The notes beneath the pieces were generated by a model. That model saw only the letters and a program-made list of their open reading frames with translations, searched no databases and was not told the DNA's origin. A stretch of DNA of 64,000 bases from Antedon mediterranea (lineage: Eukaryota; Echinodermata; Crinoidea; Comatulida; Antedonidae): assembly GCF_964355755.1 (NCBI RefSeq), contig NC_092675.1:20102912-20166911 (forward strand). Reading direction: 5' to 3'. Position numbers and translations under genes: made by a program. Positions 9,961-22,118 of this stretch are shown piece by piece; position 1 is the stretch's first letter, and each line of letters begins with the position of its first letter.

Positions 9961-12900
9961 ATGTTTAACTTAGTTGCTAGAATGTGTTCTAGATTACGAT
10001 GCAATTTATCGCCTATCAAATTGCAGCATCAATCAAAGTCTGCTTGCAATAACATAATTCGCAATTTCAACAGCATTGCACACAAAAGCAAATGTGGGCA
10101 ATACAGACAATTATATAATAAACCTTATGTACGTTCTTCAATTCGTGTTGCTGTCACAAAGTCATGCAACTTTCATACATCACAACCAAAGAATGCTGGC
10201 CCTTTGTTGGCCTTGCTGCTAAAACCAATCACTAAAGGTGTTGCAATTATCTCAGGAAGGTGAGGCCATTTTTGGAAAGTTTTTATGTGTATATAAAATT
10301 CATTTATAAATTATATGGAAAATCAATAAGACTTATTATTACCACAGGTCCACCGAGAAGAAAACTCAGTTGGGAGACTTTTTTCACATGTTATTGTTAC
10401 AATGGAATTGTTGTGTATTTTGAATGTGCATTATAGTAACAACCTTTCTGTTGCCTACATCATTCATCAGTCCTCCAGTTTTAAGTCCTGAGTCCAAGAA
10501 GATTAAGTTCCAGTAAATTCAATTTTATGATGGTTTGCTGTTCCCCTGCCAAAACCACTTGATTTAGAATCTTTATTTAGTACTGTACTAGGCCCAGTAT
10601 ATAAGAGTGTAACTTTTTCTTTAAAGAGTGTTTCGTCAGTGGTGGAAGGGGCTACCAAAAGAAAAAAGGAAATACTTCATAGAAGTCTTACAGAAGAACA
10701 AGTACCGTATATTGGCATTTATTGGTGGTACATGTTTTGTAGTTGGCGTATTCTACGTATCCCATCTTCAGACAACTCCAATTACCAACCGTAGACGTGT
10801 CATCTTTTTCTCAGAGAGTCAGTTAGCAAAGATTGCCGCTGTAGAATATGAGAAGGTTTGTGGGGACATTATTGAATGTTTGTTTGTACACATTGTTGGA
10901 ACCATACATTTACATATATTGATTCAATTCTATTTTCCTATGTCTTCATTGGCTCCTTCGCCGATACATACAGTAAAACAATGTAGAGTGTTATTAGTTG
11001 ATAACCCCCAACACTTTCCAGCTTATCCATCAACTCATTTCTACCAAGCACTTCTTAGGTCACTTCTTAGTATTGGTCAAGGCCAGACTGCTATATTTAG
11101 CTCGGCTCTACCTTATTAAATAGAACAGTTAATCTTTCACTCATAAAATATTCTTCCCATTCAACTTATAAACATTCATTATTTGTATACTATCATGCAT
11201 TATTCAGTCCTGCAGATTATCATCTTTGTGTGTTTCACAGTTTTTGTTTTCAATGGATTTTCTATAATCTTTTATCTAAAGCTCTGTCTTCATTATCAAA
11301 CTAGTTTGACAACAAAGTGTGCCCAAATATGGTAGTGATATGGCCAAATATGGTAGTGATATGGCCAAATATGGTAGTGATATGACATCATCATGTCCAT
11401 GTGGGCACATCACATTTTGGTGTCACATAAAGTTTGATAGTGTAGACAAAGCTTAACAAAGTGAGGCCTTTTTCTTTAATAACCTGGCAAACCCTTCTTT
11501 TTCAGCAATGCATGCAGTTTGATAAGAAGTTTGTTGACTCAGAAAATGACTTGTATCGTATAGTTGAGGATGTTGCTTCACAGTTAATAAAACACAACCA
11601 ACACATTCCAGAGATTAAGAACAAAACATGGATCGTTCATATTGTAAATGACCCTCAACAGAAAAATGCATTTGTTCTGCCGGTAATACTCACGTTTTTA
11701 CCCTTTTTTTGTGTTCAGTGCTTAAAGCTCTGTCTACACTATCACATTTTGTGAAAAGGAAATGTGATGTGTCCATATAATATATGGACATGATAATGTC
11801 ATATCACTACCATATTTGGGTATATCACTACTATATTTGGGCATATTATAATTTTTTGTCAAACTTTTTTGATAGTGTAGACAGAGCATTACAACTAGTG
11901 TGAGATGCTTTGTTTGTTAAATTCTTTTTTCTTTCTGGCTTCTTAATCAATAAGTTTGACTACAAAATACAACCTCATCCCATCTATCATTTGTTTTGAT
12001 AGATTTGTGTCTTTGCAAACTACTTCTCAATTGTTTCTGACTAACTATAAATAATTTTTGATTCAGATTTTGATAATGTCATTGTTTGGTTTCACAGAAT
12101 GGTCAGATCTTTGTCTTCACTGGTATGTTCCATGCCGTTAAAAATGAGCAGCAATTAGGAATCATTTTAGCACATGAACTTGCTCATGTTGTCTTAAATC
12201 ATGCGGTAGGTGTGCTTCACCCTGGATATGTCTCATTGCCACAATCAATACCACTTAAAGATATATTGTCCCCAACCAAAATTCCATTGTCTGATAGACA
12301 GTTGAACTATATTTTTCTCGTCAAATTACAGTTTTTTTCAGTTTTCAATTGTTTTCGATCCAATTTTTTGATATTAAAATGCCATATTCAACAAAACAAA
12401 TTTTAAATTAAAACAATTATTTTTTCAAGCGAACAAAATACTGTATGTACGTACTATTTAAGTTAACAAAAATAATAAAAATAAATAAGACCACTTAAGT
12501 TATTAAAAAACAATTCCACTTCATGACATATACTGCAGTTTTAATGTACTGTAGCTGGTATATGGAAGTAACCATATTTGGAATGTGACAAATATTCCAT
12601 GACACAGTCTAGATTTTGTATCTTAGGTCATCGCAAATCGTAACATCCCTATATAGAATATACAGTAGGGTTAAATTTTATTTCTGTTTTAATTATCAGA
12701 CTGGTTTTTCTCTCCATATGTTGAGAGTAACCAGCTGATCAGTAATTGTTTGGTTTATCAATTGTCAGGCTGAACAAATCAGTTTCTTGGAGTTCTTTGA
12801 TTGGTTGATGATAGTGGTTTTGGCAGGGCTCTGGGCATTTTTACCGAATGATGGATTGGCTATCGTGGCTAGTTGGTTTAAGAATAAAGTTTCTGAAGTA

Positions 12901-15262
12901 AGTATGATTTGATAGCTCAGTTTAATTTATCCTTTTGTTGATTGAGATATTATTTTATTTCCTTATATGGAGCATTAAAGGTTCTGGGCTTTTAACAGTA
13001 ATCTTTGCTGCAAGACACTGTGTTACTCATATATAGCAAATACAATAACTTAAACATTAACATTTTGGGTAGCAAAAGTTAAAATAAAGTTTATTTTTTC
13101 CATGGACATTGAAAGACTTTGGGGCACCCTTTATTTTGCTTGCTATTTTTGCTTTTGGTAAATAGTAATGGTGGCTACCTACAAAGTATGATTGTGAATA
13201 TTACTTAAAACTATTATTAAAGAAAACATTATTTATATAAATAGCTTATTAACTAATTTATTATTTATTTTTATTTTAGTTGCTTATCCAAATGCCATAT
13301 AGTAGAGGCCTTGAATTAGAAGCTGATGAGGTAGGCCTCCAGCTTGCTGCAACTGTAAGTACCTGCTTTGCTCATTGCAAATCTGTGAGCTGTAATAATA
13401 CTGTACATCATTAAAAATTAAGATAAAATTATTGACAATGTGCCTTAATTTTCAGAGTTGTTTTGATGTTCGGGAAAGTCAGGTGTTCTGGGAGATGATG
13501 GCGGATGCAAGTGAGAAAAATGATGAGTTGGACGTTGAATGGCTAAGTACGCATCCAACGCATGAAAATAGAGCAAAGAAATTTGAAGAATTAATACCAA
13601 AGGTAGGATCTTGTAAAACTGAACTTCAAAACATAGGGAGAGAGATTGATCTTAAATAAAAGCTTTTGAATGTTTTAATATGCGTATCGTCAGCAGTTAT
13701 TTTACATTAATCGATCAAATTATTAAAAAGTATTCCAATCTTGAAAAATAAAGAGGTGGGCTTATTTTATTCTTGTGTGACATGAAGATGCCGTATATAA
13801 ATCTAGGAACATACAGTTTACCTAGCTGCACCAGTCAATAAAATAGTCTTTCATTTAAGATCAATCTCTCTCCCTATGTTTTGAAGTTTAGTAAGTTTTA
13901 CAAGATTGTAATTATAACCTAGGTGTAGGTGTGGTTGTTTAGAAAGTGTTGTTGTTCTAGAGGGGTAGTTTTCCTAGGGGCATAGCAGTTGGCCTAGAGG
14001 GTATTTGTAAGATAGTGGAACTGGAACAGCCCCTTATTATCGATAAAATTGGCCCGATTTTGTTCTCTCTTTTCTTTTTCTAAACAAATGTTTTACCGTA
14101 AGAGCTTATGTTATGCTGTTTAATGACATTATACGTTTACTACTCCAGTAATAATGGAATATTGGTTTGGCTGTTACTACTTCATAGAAGAACTTAAATT
14201 GATTTGTTTTTTTACAGTTTCTCCCTAATCGACAATAAACGTTTTTGGAACCTAAACAATAATTATATCCATGATGTGGATATGACTTAAACATTTCTAC
14301 TTATTTCATTTTCCAATTCGTATTCTACAGCAAAGAACCTCCTAATTTTACTTTAGATAAAAAAATACCTACACTATTAATCAATTGATTACATTAGACG
14401 ATTTGAAAATCAATCTCTCTCTCTCCCCCGTTTGACAGGTTCATACAACTCTTAGTCTGCCTATTATGAAAACATAGCTAACTGTGCCAACATTGTTTGT
14501 CCTAGAAGTTTAAAAAAAATAAATATCGCTACAGTTATTACAAAATAGACTACAAATCGATATTTTAATAATTTCACGTCAAATATTGTTAAATGTAGTG
14601 TGGTACAACGCCCTCGTAGGCCTCTCTTCACACACAATTTGATTTTACAATACAATTGGCACCAAAAGAAGCAGCTTGTTAATTTGGTTACCAATCGTAG
14701 TTGTCCAAAGCTGTAGTTGTCCTATGGGCAATTGGCCGCCAATTGTAATTTTCCTAGTGGGTAATTGTCCTAGAGGGTAGTTGTCCTAGGGGGTAGTTGT
14801 CCTAAAGGGTAGTTGTCCTAAGAGGGTAGTTGTTCGGGGGGTAGTTGTCCTAGGAGGGCGATTGTCCAGGGGGTTATTGTCCGGGTGGTAGTTGTCCAGG
14901 GGGTAGCTGTCCTAGACCCGTCTAAAGTAAAAGAGGATTAAACCAGTTTTTAGGTGGACATAAGTTCCTAAAGAATACAAGGCCCAATAGCGCATATAGT
15001 CCCATCATTTATTGTAGCCAGTCTTATTGTTGTATTTGGACAGTAAATAATATTATTGTTAAAAACATTATAAATTGTGCTTATATTTTTTTTTTAACTT
15101 CAGGCAATAAAAATAAGAGAGTTCTGTAACTGTCCTAGTCTTCCACAAGAAGATCCAAGGCTAGTGCTAAAGAGTATGAAAGCTCAGAAAAGTGAAGTCG
15201 TCAAAAAAGAACCACGAACAATGGTTGTACCAGGAATTGTGATCAATCCAGCTGAATTATGA
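9961..15262 (+). CDS. OMA1: OMA1 zinc metalloendopeptidase, mitochondrial (complete, 8 coding exons)
   Basis: OMA1 is an M48-family protease of the mitochondrial inner membrane that cleaves OPA1 and DELE1 under stress. Exons are 9961-10259, 10627-10855, 11506-11682, 12098-12205, 12769-12897, 13280-13354, 13456-13602 and 15104-15262. Phases agree throughout and give 440 residues (human 524). The first 100 residues are basic and hydroxylated, as expected of a mitochondrial presequence. FRQWWKGLPKEKRKYF precedes a membrane segment at about 127-147. The zinc site HELAH is at 261-265, with the third ligand in LEADEVGLQLAA (about 328). A second hydrophobic stretch (LMIVVLAGLWAFLP, exon 5) and EWLSTHPTHENRAKKFEELIP fit the family. 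The start is the first ATG after a strong acceptor, so an upstream non-coding exon is likely. It runs tail to tail with AEBP2. Confidence 0.95.
11279..11455. mobile_element. MITE family B copy (OMA1 intron 2)
   Basis: Terminal inverted repeats AAGCTCTGTCTACACTATCA and its complement (TGATAGTGTAGACAAAGCTT at the right) enclose about 180 bases that carry repeated 'CCAAATATGGTAGTGATATG' units and 'GACATCATCATGTCCAT'. Three tandem internal units are present here. Confidence 0.85.
11724..11889. mobile_element. MITE family B copy (OMA1 intron 3)
   Basis: This copy has the same termini as the one at 11279-11455 but the opposite internal orientation (GGACATGATAATGTCATATC, then two CACTACCATATTTGGG-like units). 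The two copies flank OMA1 exon 3. Confidence 0.85.
13607..13907. repeat. Inverted repeat with 50-base arms in OMA1 intron 7
   Basis: The left arm (13607-13656, ATCTTGTAAAACTGAACTTC followed by AAAACATAGGGAGAGAGATT) is matched in reverse complement at 13852-13907 with only a few differences. The left arm begins four bases after the exon 7 donor. The layout is that of a roughly 300-base non-autonomous DNA element. Confidence 0.7.
14697..14915. repeat. Minisatellite of about 16 bases, GTAGTTGTCCTAGGGG
   Basis: About a dozen imperfect copies of GTAGTTGTCCTAGGGG lie in OMA1 intron 7. Related single units occur earlier, at about 13930-14000. It is non-coding. Confidence 0.75.
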
Positions 15263-15814
15263 TGATGTGATAGTATAGTTCAATATCTGCCTGCTTATAC
15301 TGTACTGTAATAGCCATAGAGATATTGTTCACTATAATTTCTCTTCGAGTAGTGTACCTTAATATTTAAAGTATAGTTAATCAGGATCAGTGCACTATCT
15401 AAAATATACTTGCTAATGATCATGTGAATGATATAATAATCATGTAGATGTTTATTTATCCCTTTGAAGCAATGGAATTATAGGAGATTACTTAATGGCA
15501 AGGTAGAGACGTTGATATTCAAAATCATGGATACCATCAAAGTTTTGTCAACCTCTTAATATTCTGAGATATGAATTTAAGACATTTTGATTTAGCAATT
15601 ATGATCAATGCAGATAAAGATAAACCGAAGTAATGCAATACATTACTTTATAATGTTAAAGAACATTGAAAACCTATGCACATGATGACTTGGTTTTATA
15701 CAAGTGCAAATACTCTATTATATTTTATTAAACTCAATGAGAAGTCGTCGTAGTAAATATTAATTACAATCATTTTTTTAATGTTACATAATGATGTACA
15801 ATATGTATTTTATG

Positions 15815-15820
15815 AATAAA
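15815..15820 (+). terminator. Candidate poly(A) signal of OMA1
   Basis: An AATAAA hexamer about 550 bases after the OMA1 stop codon, in AT-rich sequence. It is a plausible but unproven cleavage signal. Confidence 0.35.
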
Positions 15821-16499
15821 AATATACAAAAATAGAAAATTAACAGTTTTTTATATCAGACCTTCCAACAAGCTCTCAAAATAATTGCAACCAATAGAGC
15901 CCATCAACCTAAAATTAATATTATTATGATTATTGTACAGTATAATCATTTCAAAATCACTCGCTTCTTCCAAAAATGAATGAATCAATTTAAAGAAAAA
16001 CAATTTATCCAAAAAAACAGTTAATCCAGAAAACAACGTATTAAAATTCTTATATTTGCTGAAAACTAAGATTCTATATCCATCTATATCTGTTAGTATT
16101 TAGTAAAACGTAACATTAACTTCTGTTCCATATTAACATCACTTATTCTATATCTACAATATTGCACCTTTACAAACATACTTATAAATTCATAATGTAT
16201 GTTTTGAATAATTCTATAAACAAAGTCAATATTTTCTTACAGATACTTAAATTCAATAATTTCTAACAGTATGGTTAGTGTTATAATAGACAAAATGCAT
16301 TTTATCTTATAATATTAATAATTTATTTACAAACTAATAAACAAAAGTAACATTACAAATTAAAGAAAATAATTACATTAGAAATTAATTAGTCTCTTAA
16401 AGTTAATCTTTAACTGAATATATGCCTTCTTTAAACTTTTGTATTTACAGTAGAACCTGTGTGACTTTCCCATGAAACAACGTATTTAGGCATATCTCT

Positions 16500-16650
16500 A
16501 AAGCCTTGTCTACACTATCAAACTTTGTGATCTGTCCATAAATGGACAGGATGATTTTATATCACTACCATATTTGGGAATATTACTACTATAATTGGGC
16601 ACATAACATTTTATTTGTCAAACTAGTTTGATAGTGTAGACAGAGCTTAA
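16500..16650. mobile_element. MITE family B copy (3' of AEBP2)
   Basis: Termini AAGCCTTGTCTACACTATCA and TGATAGTGTAGACAGAGCTT enclose the usual GGACAGGATGATTTTATATC and ACCATATTTGGG units. It lies about 140 bases beyond the AEBP2 stop and may be transcribed in that 3' untranslated region. Confidence 0.85.
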
Positions 16651-16789
16651 GGATAACCAACACTGTAGCCAAGTAAATCTCTGCGCGTCTTCAGCAGGAT
16701 TTTAGGTTTGTTTTGTAAAAAAGTTCCTGGTACCGGTCATTATTTTAACAATGGGTCATACCACCATATGTCGTATTCTTTCTTTTTGT

Positions 16790-17956
16790 TCATTTCCTTT
16801 TTGCTTTCCTTCGTCTACTGATATACCGTGTTAGATTTGGGTGGATTTGGTTCAGCGTCTCTTTTGGAAGTTCAGGTATTGGAATACTTTTGTAGCTAAG
16901 TTCTGTTGCCTGGTTCTCTGATACCCATGTGTCAGGTAAGCTAGAGAAAGTAGAAACATGATGAATTATATTATCAAAGTTAATTGTTTCTTTTACATGG
17001 GAGATAAAAGGGAATATCAAGTGTTGCCTAACTACCGATTACCGTAATGATAATAATTTGCAAGTAAAACCACCAGAACCACCTGTCATACTCGTAGCAT
17101 AATAAATAATAATAGTATTATATAATGATATAATCAAGGTCTGACTTTTGATATCACCATCTTTAAATGATAGTTTTAACTTACATATCTTCAGGTTTCC
17201 AATGAATCAACATAGAAACATTTCCATTCTCTTCAGTTCTTTTACACTTCACCTACAAAACAAAAACAAACACATATCAGCACAAATTTGAGTTGAGACA
17301 TATAGGATTTGTAGGGTAGTTAGTTTAGAATTTTAACTTACAATTCCTTGGAAAATGATACTACGACCCTGTCCTTTAGTGTCCAATTGTGTTGTCATGT
17401 TGACTGTCACCAGATGATGCTGCAGTGCATCCATCATTCTAGTGTCAAAGAAATCGGTTCTTTTAACTTGAGAAAGTCTGCGTTTATATCTTGTTCGTTT
17501 TCTTCTGTATTTTCCTGGACTGTCATCTTTGTTTCTTGGCATCTTTGGTGAACTCTGCTCGGCAAAGTGAGATTGAACATGTCTTGCCCGACCTTCACGA
17601 GTGCTGTATGCCAAACTACATCCACTGATGACACATCGAAAGGGTTTATCTCCACTGTGTAGAAGAATGTGTCTTAGTAACCATTCTTTGCTGCTGGAGG
17701 GCTTCTTGCGTACTTTACATTCATCCCAAAGACAAACGTATCCCTTCTCTTTCTTCCCTGTCAGCTGTTTCTGAGCATGTTGTTCTGTAAGATGATCGGC
17801 AAGGTCAGCACTAGTTTCTACAATCTCTCCACACTGATCCCATTTACAGATATAGTCTGGTTTCTTGTCTAGATTTGGAGTGTTGGTTCCACTACTATTC
17901 GTGGTTGTTTGTGATGAAACACTGCTGGCATCATTAACATCAGATGTACTAATCAT
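16790..17956 (-). CDS. AEBP2: AEBP2, PRC2-associated C2H2 zinc-finger protein (3 coding exons)
   Basis: AEBP2 (jing in Drosophila) is a nuclear accessory subunit that stabilises Polycomb repressive complex 2 and helps it bind chromatin. Exons on the reverse strand are 17956-17342, 17252-17185 and 16940-16790; phases fit and give 277 residues. Three C2H2 fingers are seen: C37/C42/H55/H60, C75/C80/H96/H100 and C108/C113/H126/H130, the last followed by FAEQSSPK. Next come a basic patch (KYRRKRTRYKRR, about 149-160) and the family's C-terminal block (FFDTRMMDALQHH; IHWKPEDILPDTWVSENQ; LPKETLNQIHPNLTRYISRR). An in-frame TAG lies just upstream of the chosen ATG in the same exon, after a TTTTGTTACAG acceptor-like site. 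The start is therefore firm for this transcript, and a non-coding first exon is likely. The long acidic N-terminus of the vertebrate long isoform is absent here. Confidence 0.93.
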
Positions 17957-18530
17957 TGTCCAGTTCTTCTAATCATCTGTAACAAAATATTTATCACTGA
18001 CATTAAATAAATTAAATATAATTTTTAAAAATCACTTTTCCCTGGTTTGCATATTTTGTCATTCTTAATCTCTAGCTAGGCCTATATTATTATTATTAAA
18101 TTTCAGTGTACAGTAATTGATGAGTGGTTTTATATAGGCCTAAATAACATCTCAACTCTATTTATAATCCGCTAGGCCTAACTGGAGGCTTACCACTCAC
18201 ACTATACCGACGACTATGCACACGCTGCTATCGCGGTTTACACCACCGACGAGGCGGCGAAAAGCTGGGCCTAACAAATGTACTTGTTTTATTCAATTAA
18301 AACGGGTATATAAGTTTGAAAATGGGATGTAACAAACACTTATAATAAAAGTAAACTATAACAATGTAAAAATCTAAATATTTATAGACTAACTAACCAG
18401 TTTAAACAAGATATTTCAGCACCCCAACCGAACCTCTTTATTTAGCTTTTCTCAAGTTTTTAAAATTCTGTTGATTTGACCTCTGACCTTAAACAGACCA
18501 CATGGCGAAAACGAATTCGGATAGAGATAG

Positions 18531-19527
18531 AGCCTGTTCACACTTACGGCATAAGCCACCCGGGCGGCGATTTTTTTTTTCGTACATAAGTTGGGGACCC
18601 CCTCATGAAACGTCACAAAATAAACATGAATAATTCATCAGTTAAATTTTCTTGTTCCGTGTGCACCCAAGCGTATAGCAACAAGAAGTGATTACAGTAG
18701 TTTACACAAGTGCGGTACGATTCTAGGTCCCGATTCTAGGCCTATCTCCGCTGTGGTTGCCGCGTGCGATTTCATAATAGAATAGCGGCGTTTTGTGTGG
18801 ATTGTCGAAATAATCAGCCTTTAGTTTATGGTGTGTTTAATATAATTTATTACTAAAGAATTACGTGTTAAAATTATAGTTTCTATTGATACTATTAGGC
18901 CTAATTACTATTCTCTAAAACCCATGTCTATAGTAGTAGCTGTGTTGGTGTGTGTGACGTGTGTGTGTTAGAGTCAGCAAAATTAAACAATAAACATTAC
19001 ACCAAAATACATTTTTTATTCTCGTGGGTCTAACCTTCCCATCTCATGTGTTCATATACGCGCAGTTCCTTTGATTACATGCATATTGTTTGATAATAAA
19101 ATAGCAGAATTAAAAAAATACAGTACACAAATTATACACATTCTTTATTCTTGTGAGTCTAAGCTTTCTTTGGGCTATGTCCAATGAATTACTACTTAGT
19201 GTAATGTCTTGCCTAGCAGTCGATTAGCCTCGACTCGACACATTTTGCATAGTGGTGTGTGTGTGTGTGAAGAAGAGTGCGCGAAGGCAATCACGTGAAT
19301 TGACTTAGAATCCTAGGCCTACTGTAAAAGTATCGTATCGCAGTTGTGTAATCACTTCTTGTTGCTATACGCTTGGGTGCACACGGAACAAGAAAATTTA
19401 ACTGATGAATTATTCATGTTTATTTTGTGACGTTTCATGAGGGGGTCCCCAACTTATGTACGAAAAAAAAAATCGCACCCGGGCGAACGCTTTGCGTAGC
19501 TAGCCTATGTCGAAGTGTGAACTAGGC
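18531..19527. repeat. Foldback element with near-identical arms of about 150-200 bases
   Basis: The left arm (18531 to about 18735) and right arm (about 19310-19527) are reverse complements. They are essentially identical from CGTACATAAGTTGGGGACCC through TTCTTGTTGCTATACGCTTG and diverge farther in. The outer ends are GTTCACACTTACGGCATAAG (left) and CGAAGTGTGAAC (right). The centre is AT-rich with a (GT)n run. No transposase frame is seen, so this is a non-autonomous foldback. Arm identity suggests a recent insertion or gene conversion between arms. Confidence 0.85.
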
Positions 19528-19977
19528 AGTAGCGTTAACGCAACTCACTGCTACATTTCCGTGTTACAAAAAATTACTGCGCAAAAACAAGTTTTCCGCG
19601 CGTGATTTTTAAAAGGCGTATCATTGTACAAATCACATTTAGGCCTACCAAATTCAAGTTCATTCCTAAGAAAGCCCATTATAATGCCATTTTAAGTATA
19701 TGTTTTTCGAACGTAATCCGTTCTAACGACTCAATTAGTAATCCGTTTAAACAAATTGCAACACAGGCCTATATGCCACATAATAATATATTCATTATAA
19801 AATGATCACCAATCCCGTCACCAATAATTCGTCGTGACGAGAATTGAATTCTAGTTTAGTTTAGGATTATATTTTTGTTCATCAGTAGGCCATAGGACTT
19901 TGTTCTGAAATAAAAGTTGATTGTTTGATTTAATGAACTACAGAAGGAAAACTGAATCCAATCATAAATCATAATCT

Positions 19978-22118
19978 ATGTATAAAGCTCAACATGGTTT
20001 CGTCGTGCCAAGACGATCAACTATTAGGCCTACTCAAGTCTCCCAACTTTACCATCACCTAGCTTCTAATCTTGATAAACGTAATTCTCCTAAAACCAAT
20101 GTTATATTTCTGGATTGGTCCAAGGCCTTTGATAAGATTTCTCATACTCTTCTTCTTCAAAAACTTCACAACTATGGTTTCTGTGGCACTACACTTAATT
20201 GGATTTCTTCTTACTTAATTGGTCGGTCACAGAGAGTGCTTTTTAATGGTTCTTCCTCCAAGTAACATCTGGGTTCGACGGGGATCTCTACTAGGCCCTC
20301 TGTTATTTAATATTTTTGTTTCGGATCTTCCCTCTACTCTTTAATCTAATATTCTCCAATGCTGATGACACTGTTGTCTTATTCAATCTAACTCTGATTT
20401 CCTTATCCTACAATCTGATCTTGACAATATTCTTTCTTGGTCCAACGTAAATAAAATGTCACTTAACATCAATAAATGTAAAGCTATGCACGTTTCTCGC
20501 TCTCGAAATCTCACTCTCTACCCTTATACTCTTAATGATATCCGTATATCTCTAAAAGTTGTGTTAGACCGAATATAAATATGTATATTGACACCAAAAG
20601 CAAATCTGTACGACAAGTGGTTGTCGAGATATAAGAACCACACATTATTAACCTTTGACCCCGGTTTTGGGCATGTTCGCCCCGGATAGCGAATTTGGCA
20701 CATATCCCATGTTGTTCCTTGGGGTCAAATTATCCTATAACAGTTGAGATATTCTCTCCTAATTAAATGCATACAAATCTGACCCAGGTCCTAGACTACT
20801 TCTGCCTCCAGGACTTTGATTTATCCGTCGTACTGTTGGTACCAATGACTCTCATTCTCTTCTTCTATTTTACAAATCCTTGTGTCGTCCGATTCTGGAA
20901 TATGGTGCTCCTGTGTGGTTTCCACATTTGGCTTCCCATCCTTATCTCCTTGAAAACCTCAACGCATTCTTACAAGATACTTTTTTCAGTGTAAACACTT
21001 TGAACGTCCTACCTACGCGAAAGATTAGCTCTCCTTCATCTTCCTTCTTTGACTTCTCGGATTGATTTCCAAACTATTATCTTTGTTGTCAAATATTTAT
21101 ATTAAAGATGTATTGTCCCTTGAAACACAAAAAAATGAACGTCAAAATATTCTAAATTTAAATTGGCCATATATTAAAGTTATTCACCTTAAGTTGAAAA
21201 TTCGAGCCAAAAACAACAATTTTACGTAATTAACAGCTAAATTAATTTGATTACATTTCATCGGGATAATCGTCCGGAGCGAAAGTAAACAAAGATTTCA
21301 AACCACGAGTATACATTATGCATGATGCTAATTAGGATTGTTTACAACTCGTCACGGATGAGAATGTGTTTTCACACAGATCGCGAGGAAGTTTTATGAT
21401 TATGCATAGGCCTACAGAGTAGCCAAATAAGCGCGTTGCATTATGAGATATGTTTTGATAGAAAACATTGACTGGAAGTCAAAGTTATTTTTTTAACCAA
21501 AAAACGTCTGTATTTCAGTTAAATGATTTCTTTTTCAACTCATTTCTGGTGAAAATTAATAACTGCGATACTTCAAAATGACCAGACACACTTTTTTTCG
21601 ATTTTTTTTTTTTTTTTTTTTTTTTTTGGAATTTGACAAAGGGACAATACATCTTTAATTATTGATCTCGATGTTTCTTCATTTTTTTCTCCTATTTCTC
21701 GTCACAAATTTGATCTTCTATTCAGGCCACCATTTGCTCGAATTGTCTGTTTTCAATCTTCACTTTTCCTAGATTCTTTAAACTTTGGAATGGTCTTCCC
21801 TCAGATTTAAGTGAGCTTGCTCTCCTTGTATTGGCTGAGGTTTCAAGAATTCGATACTAGTCTTCGCCAACACTATGTATTTTGATTTTACCTGGTCCCT
21901 GCTGCATTTTTTTTCCATAACGTCTTAGATTTTAATTAATTTTTTTTTCATCATTTATATTATACTTATATTATATTTTATTTCTGTTAAAGGAAAATCT
22001 TTAAACAGTGATTGGGTTCGCTTTTGACAATCCTTACTTTTTGTTTAATGTTGTATTTTTTAAAGTATTCTGTTGTAATTGTAATGAGCCGATATTGAAT
22101 AAATCAAATCAAATCAAA
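19978..22118 (+). mobile_element. Decayed LINE (non-LTR retrotransposon) with reverse transcriptase remnants
   Basis: An open frame at 19978-20265 carries reverse transcriptase motifs (QHGFVVPRRST; LDWSKAFDKISHTLLLQKL; WISSYLIGRSQRVLFNG). After a frameshift come SGVRRGSLLGPLLFNIFVSD and a FADD-like site near 20365, and later RPILEYGAPVWFPHL (about 20884-20930) and SLKLWNGLPSDL (about 21775-21815). The 3' end at about 22085-22118 is ATTGAATAAATC plus a short AAATC tandem tail, typical of LINEs of the CR1/jockey superclade. Stops, frameshifts, an unexplained insert (about 20551-20790) and a MITE (21104-21657) break it. It is 5'-truncated and dead. Confidence 0.85.
21104..21657. mobile_element. 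MITE family A copy inserted in the LINE
   Basis: Termini are AAAGATGTATTGTCCC and GGGACAATACATCTTT. At about 550 bases it is longer than its relatives and includes a long T run (21599-21627). LINE homology resumes on its right side, so the MITE entered after the LINE. Confidence 0.8.

Larger units (their letters stand above)
15263..16789. other. Convergent spacer between OMA1 and AEBP2
   Basis: It carries the 3' untranslated regions of both genes, a candidate AATAAA for OMA1 at 15815-15820, and a MITE family B copy at 16500-16650. The rest is AT-rich, with no recognisable coding exon. Confidence 0.55.

Noticed and set aside
10856-11116. Extension of OMA1 exon 2 into a longer open frame
   Set aside because: The AAG|GTTTGT donor, phase and OMA1 homology stop at 10855; the rest is intron read-through.
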